From an uncultured Eubacteriales bacterium (GTDB lineage Bacteria > Bacillota > Clostridia > Lachnospirales > Lachnospiraceae), in the NCBI GenBank assembly GCA_900321145.1, contig ONVB01000192.1:1-14479 (forward strand): a stretch of 14,479 bases of DNA. The letters are read 5' to 3'. The position numbers were made by a program, and so were the translations under genes. This document shows positions 14,011 through 14,479 of this stretch, one piece after another. The stretch's first letter is position 1. Each line of letters opens with the position of its first letter. Under the pieces are notes generated by a model. It was given only the letters and a program-made list of their open reading frames with translations. It did no database searches and was not told the DNA's origin.

Positions 14011-14038
14011 AAGATTCTTCGCTGCGCTCAGAATGACA
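14011..14038. repeat. Dispersed palindromic repeat, copy 2
   Basis: Exact copy of the unit at 13943-13970, same orientation, 68 nt apart start to start. The 40 nt between them are AT-rich and unrelated to the unit. It lies between the rRNA terminator and cdd. Confidence 0.8.
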
Positions 14039-14083
14039 CACCCACCGGGTAATCCGTATATTTTCAAACCAATAAAGAATTGT

Positions 14084-14115
14084 AAAAAAAGACTCTGATT
14101 GATCATCAGAGTCTT
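14084..14115 (-). terminator. Intrinsic terminator of the rRNA operon
   Basis: On the minus strand AAGACTCTGAT, a 5-nt loop and ATCAGAGTCTT form a perfect 11-bp stem followed by a T-run (14090-14084). It lies about 65 nt after the 23S 3' end and would stop rRNA transcription before cdd. Confidence 0.88.
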
Positions 14116-14179
14116 AATAAAGGTACATACCTTCAAAACTTCATACAAATATTCGATTTACAAGACTAAGGAACCTATT

Positions 14180-14479
<300 letters not shown>

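Noticed and set aside
14116..14179. Possible 5S rRNA or tRNA between the 23S gene and the terminator
   Set aside because: About 64 nt, AT-rich, without 5S sequence or a cloverleaf.

Overview
The window looks like chromosomal DNA from a Lachnospiraceae-type Clostridia (Butyrivibrio/Roseburia-like, genus not resolvable here). The evidence is consistently strong AGGAGG-type ribosome binding sites with some TTG starts, clostridial hydrophobic W (ChW) repeats on a secreted enzyme, GGDEF/EAL-type hybrid kinases, and the 3' end of a 23S rRNA with a Gram-positive-like sequence.

Layout: (1) 1-4963, minus strand: two tandem, coupled membrane signalling genes. The upstream one is a 1271-residue hybrid histidine kinase with a seven-helix region, degenerate GGDEF and EAL modules, HisKA, HATPase, receiver and Hpt. 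The downstream one is a paralogue, cut by the window edge, that shares the seven-helix region and a degenerate GGDEF. (2) 5129-6565, plus strand, divergent: a two-gene unit of a small acidic lipoprotein with four VYGPP motifs and, 3 nt later, a TTG-initiated radical SAM/SPASM enzyme. It resembles a compact peptide-modification (RiPP-like) system and is the best candidate for something little described. (3) 6557-9742, minus strand: LemA, DUF3137, membrane metallophosphoesterase and PAP2 phosphatase, a closely packed membrane/envelope cluster whose last gene overlaps the radical SAM gene tail to tail by 9 bp. (4) 9743-10088: divergent control region with good promoters on both sides. (5) 10089-10505, plus strand: XRE-type regulator, followed by a palindromic element and a bidirectional terminator. 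(6) 10650-12391, minus strand: rlmH followed by a secreted CHAP-like hydrolase with an Ig-like domain and three ChW repeats. (7) 12538-13428, plus strand: an unrecognised three-helix membrane protein and a bidirectional terminator. (8) 13524-13928, minus strand: cytidine deaminase, with two copies of a 28-bp dispersed repeat upstream. (9) 14084-14479, minus strand: the end of a 23S rRNA gene and its terminator, with no 5S rRNA between them.

How they fit together: the kinase pair probably senses a signal at the membrane through the seven-helix module and relays phosphate internally. Its cyclic-di-GMP modules lack the hallmark catalytic residues and are probably regulatory or scaffolding. The lipoprotein/radical SAM pair needs only the general Sec and lipoprotein machinery for export, because no dedicated transporter or protease gene is nearby. 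The remaining genes are envelope (LemA cluster, ChW hydrolase) and core translation or salvage functions.
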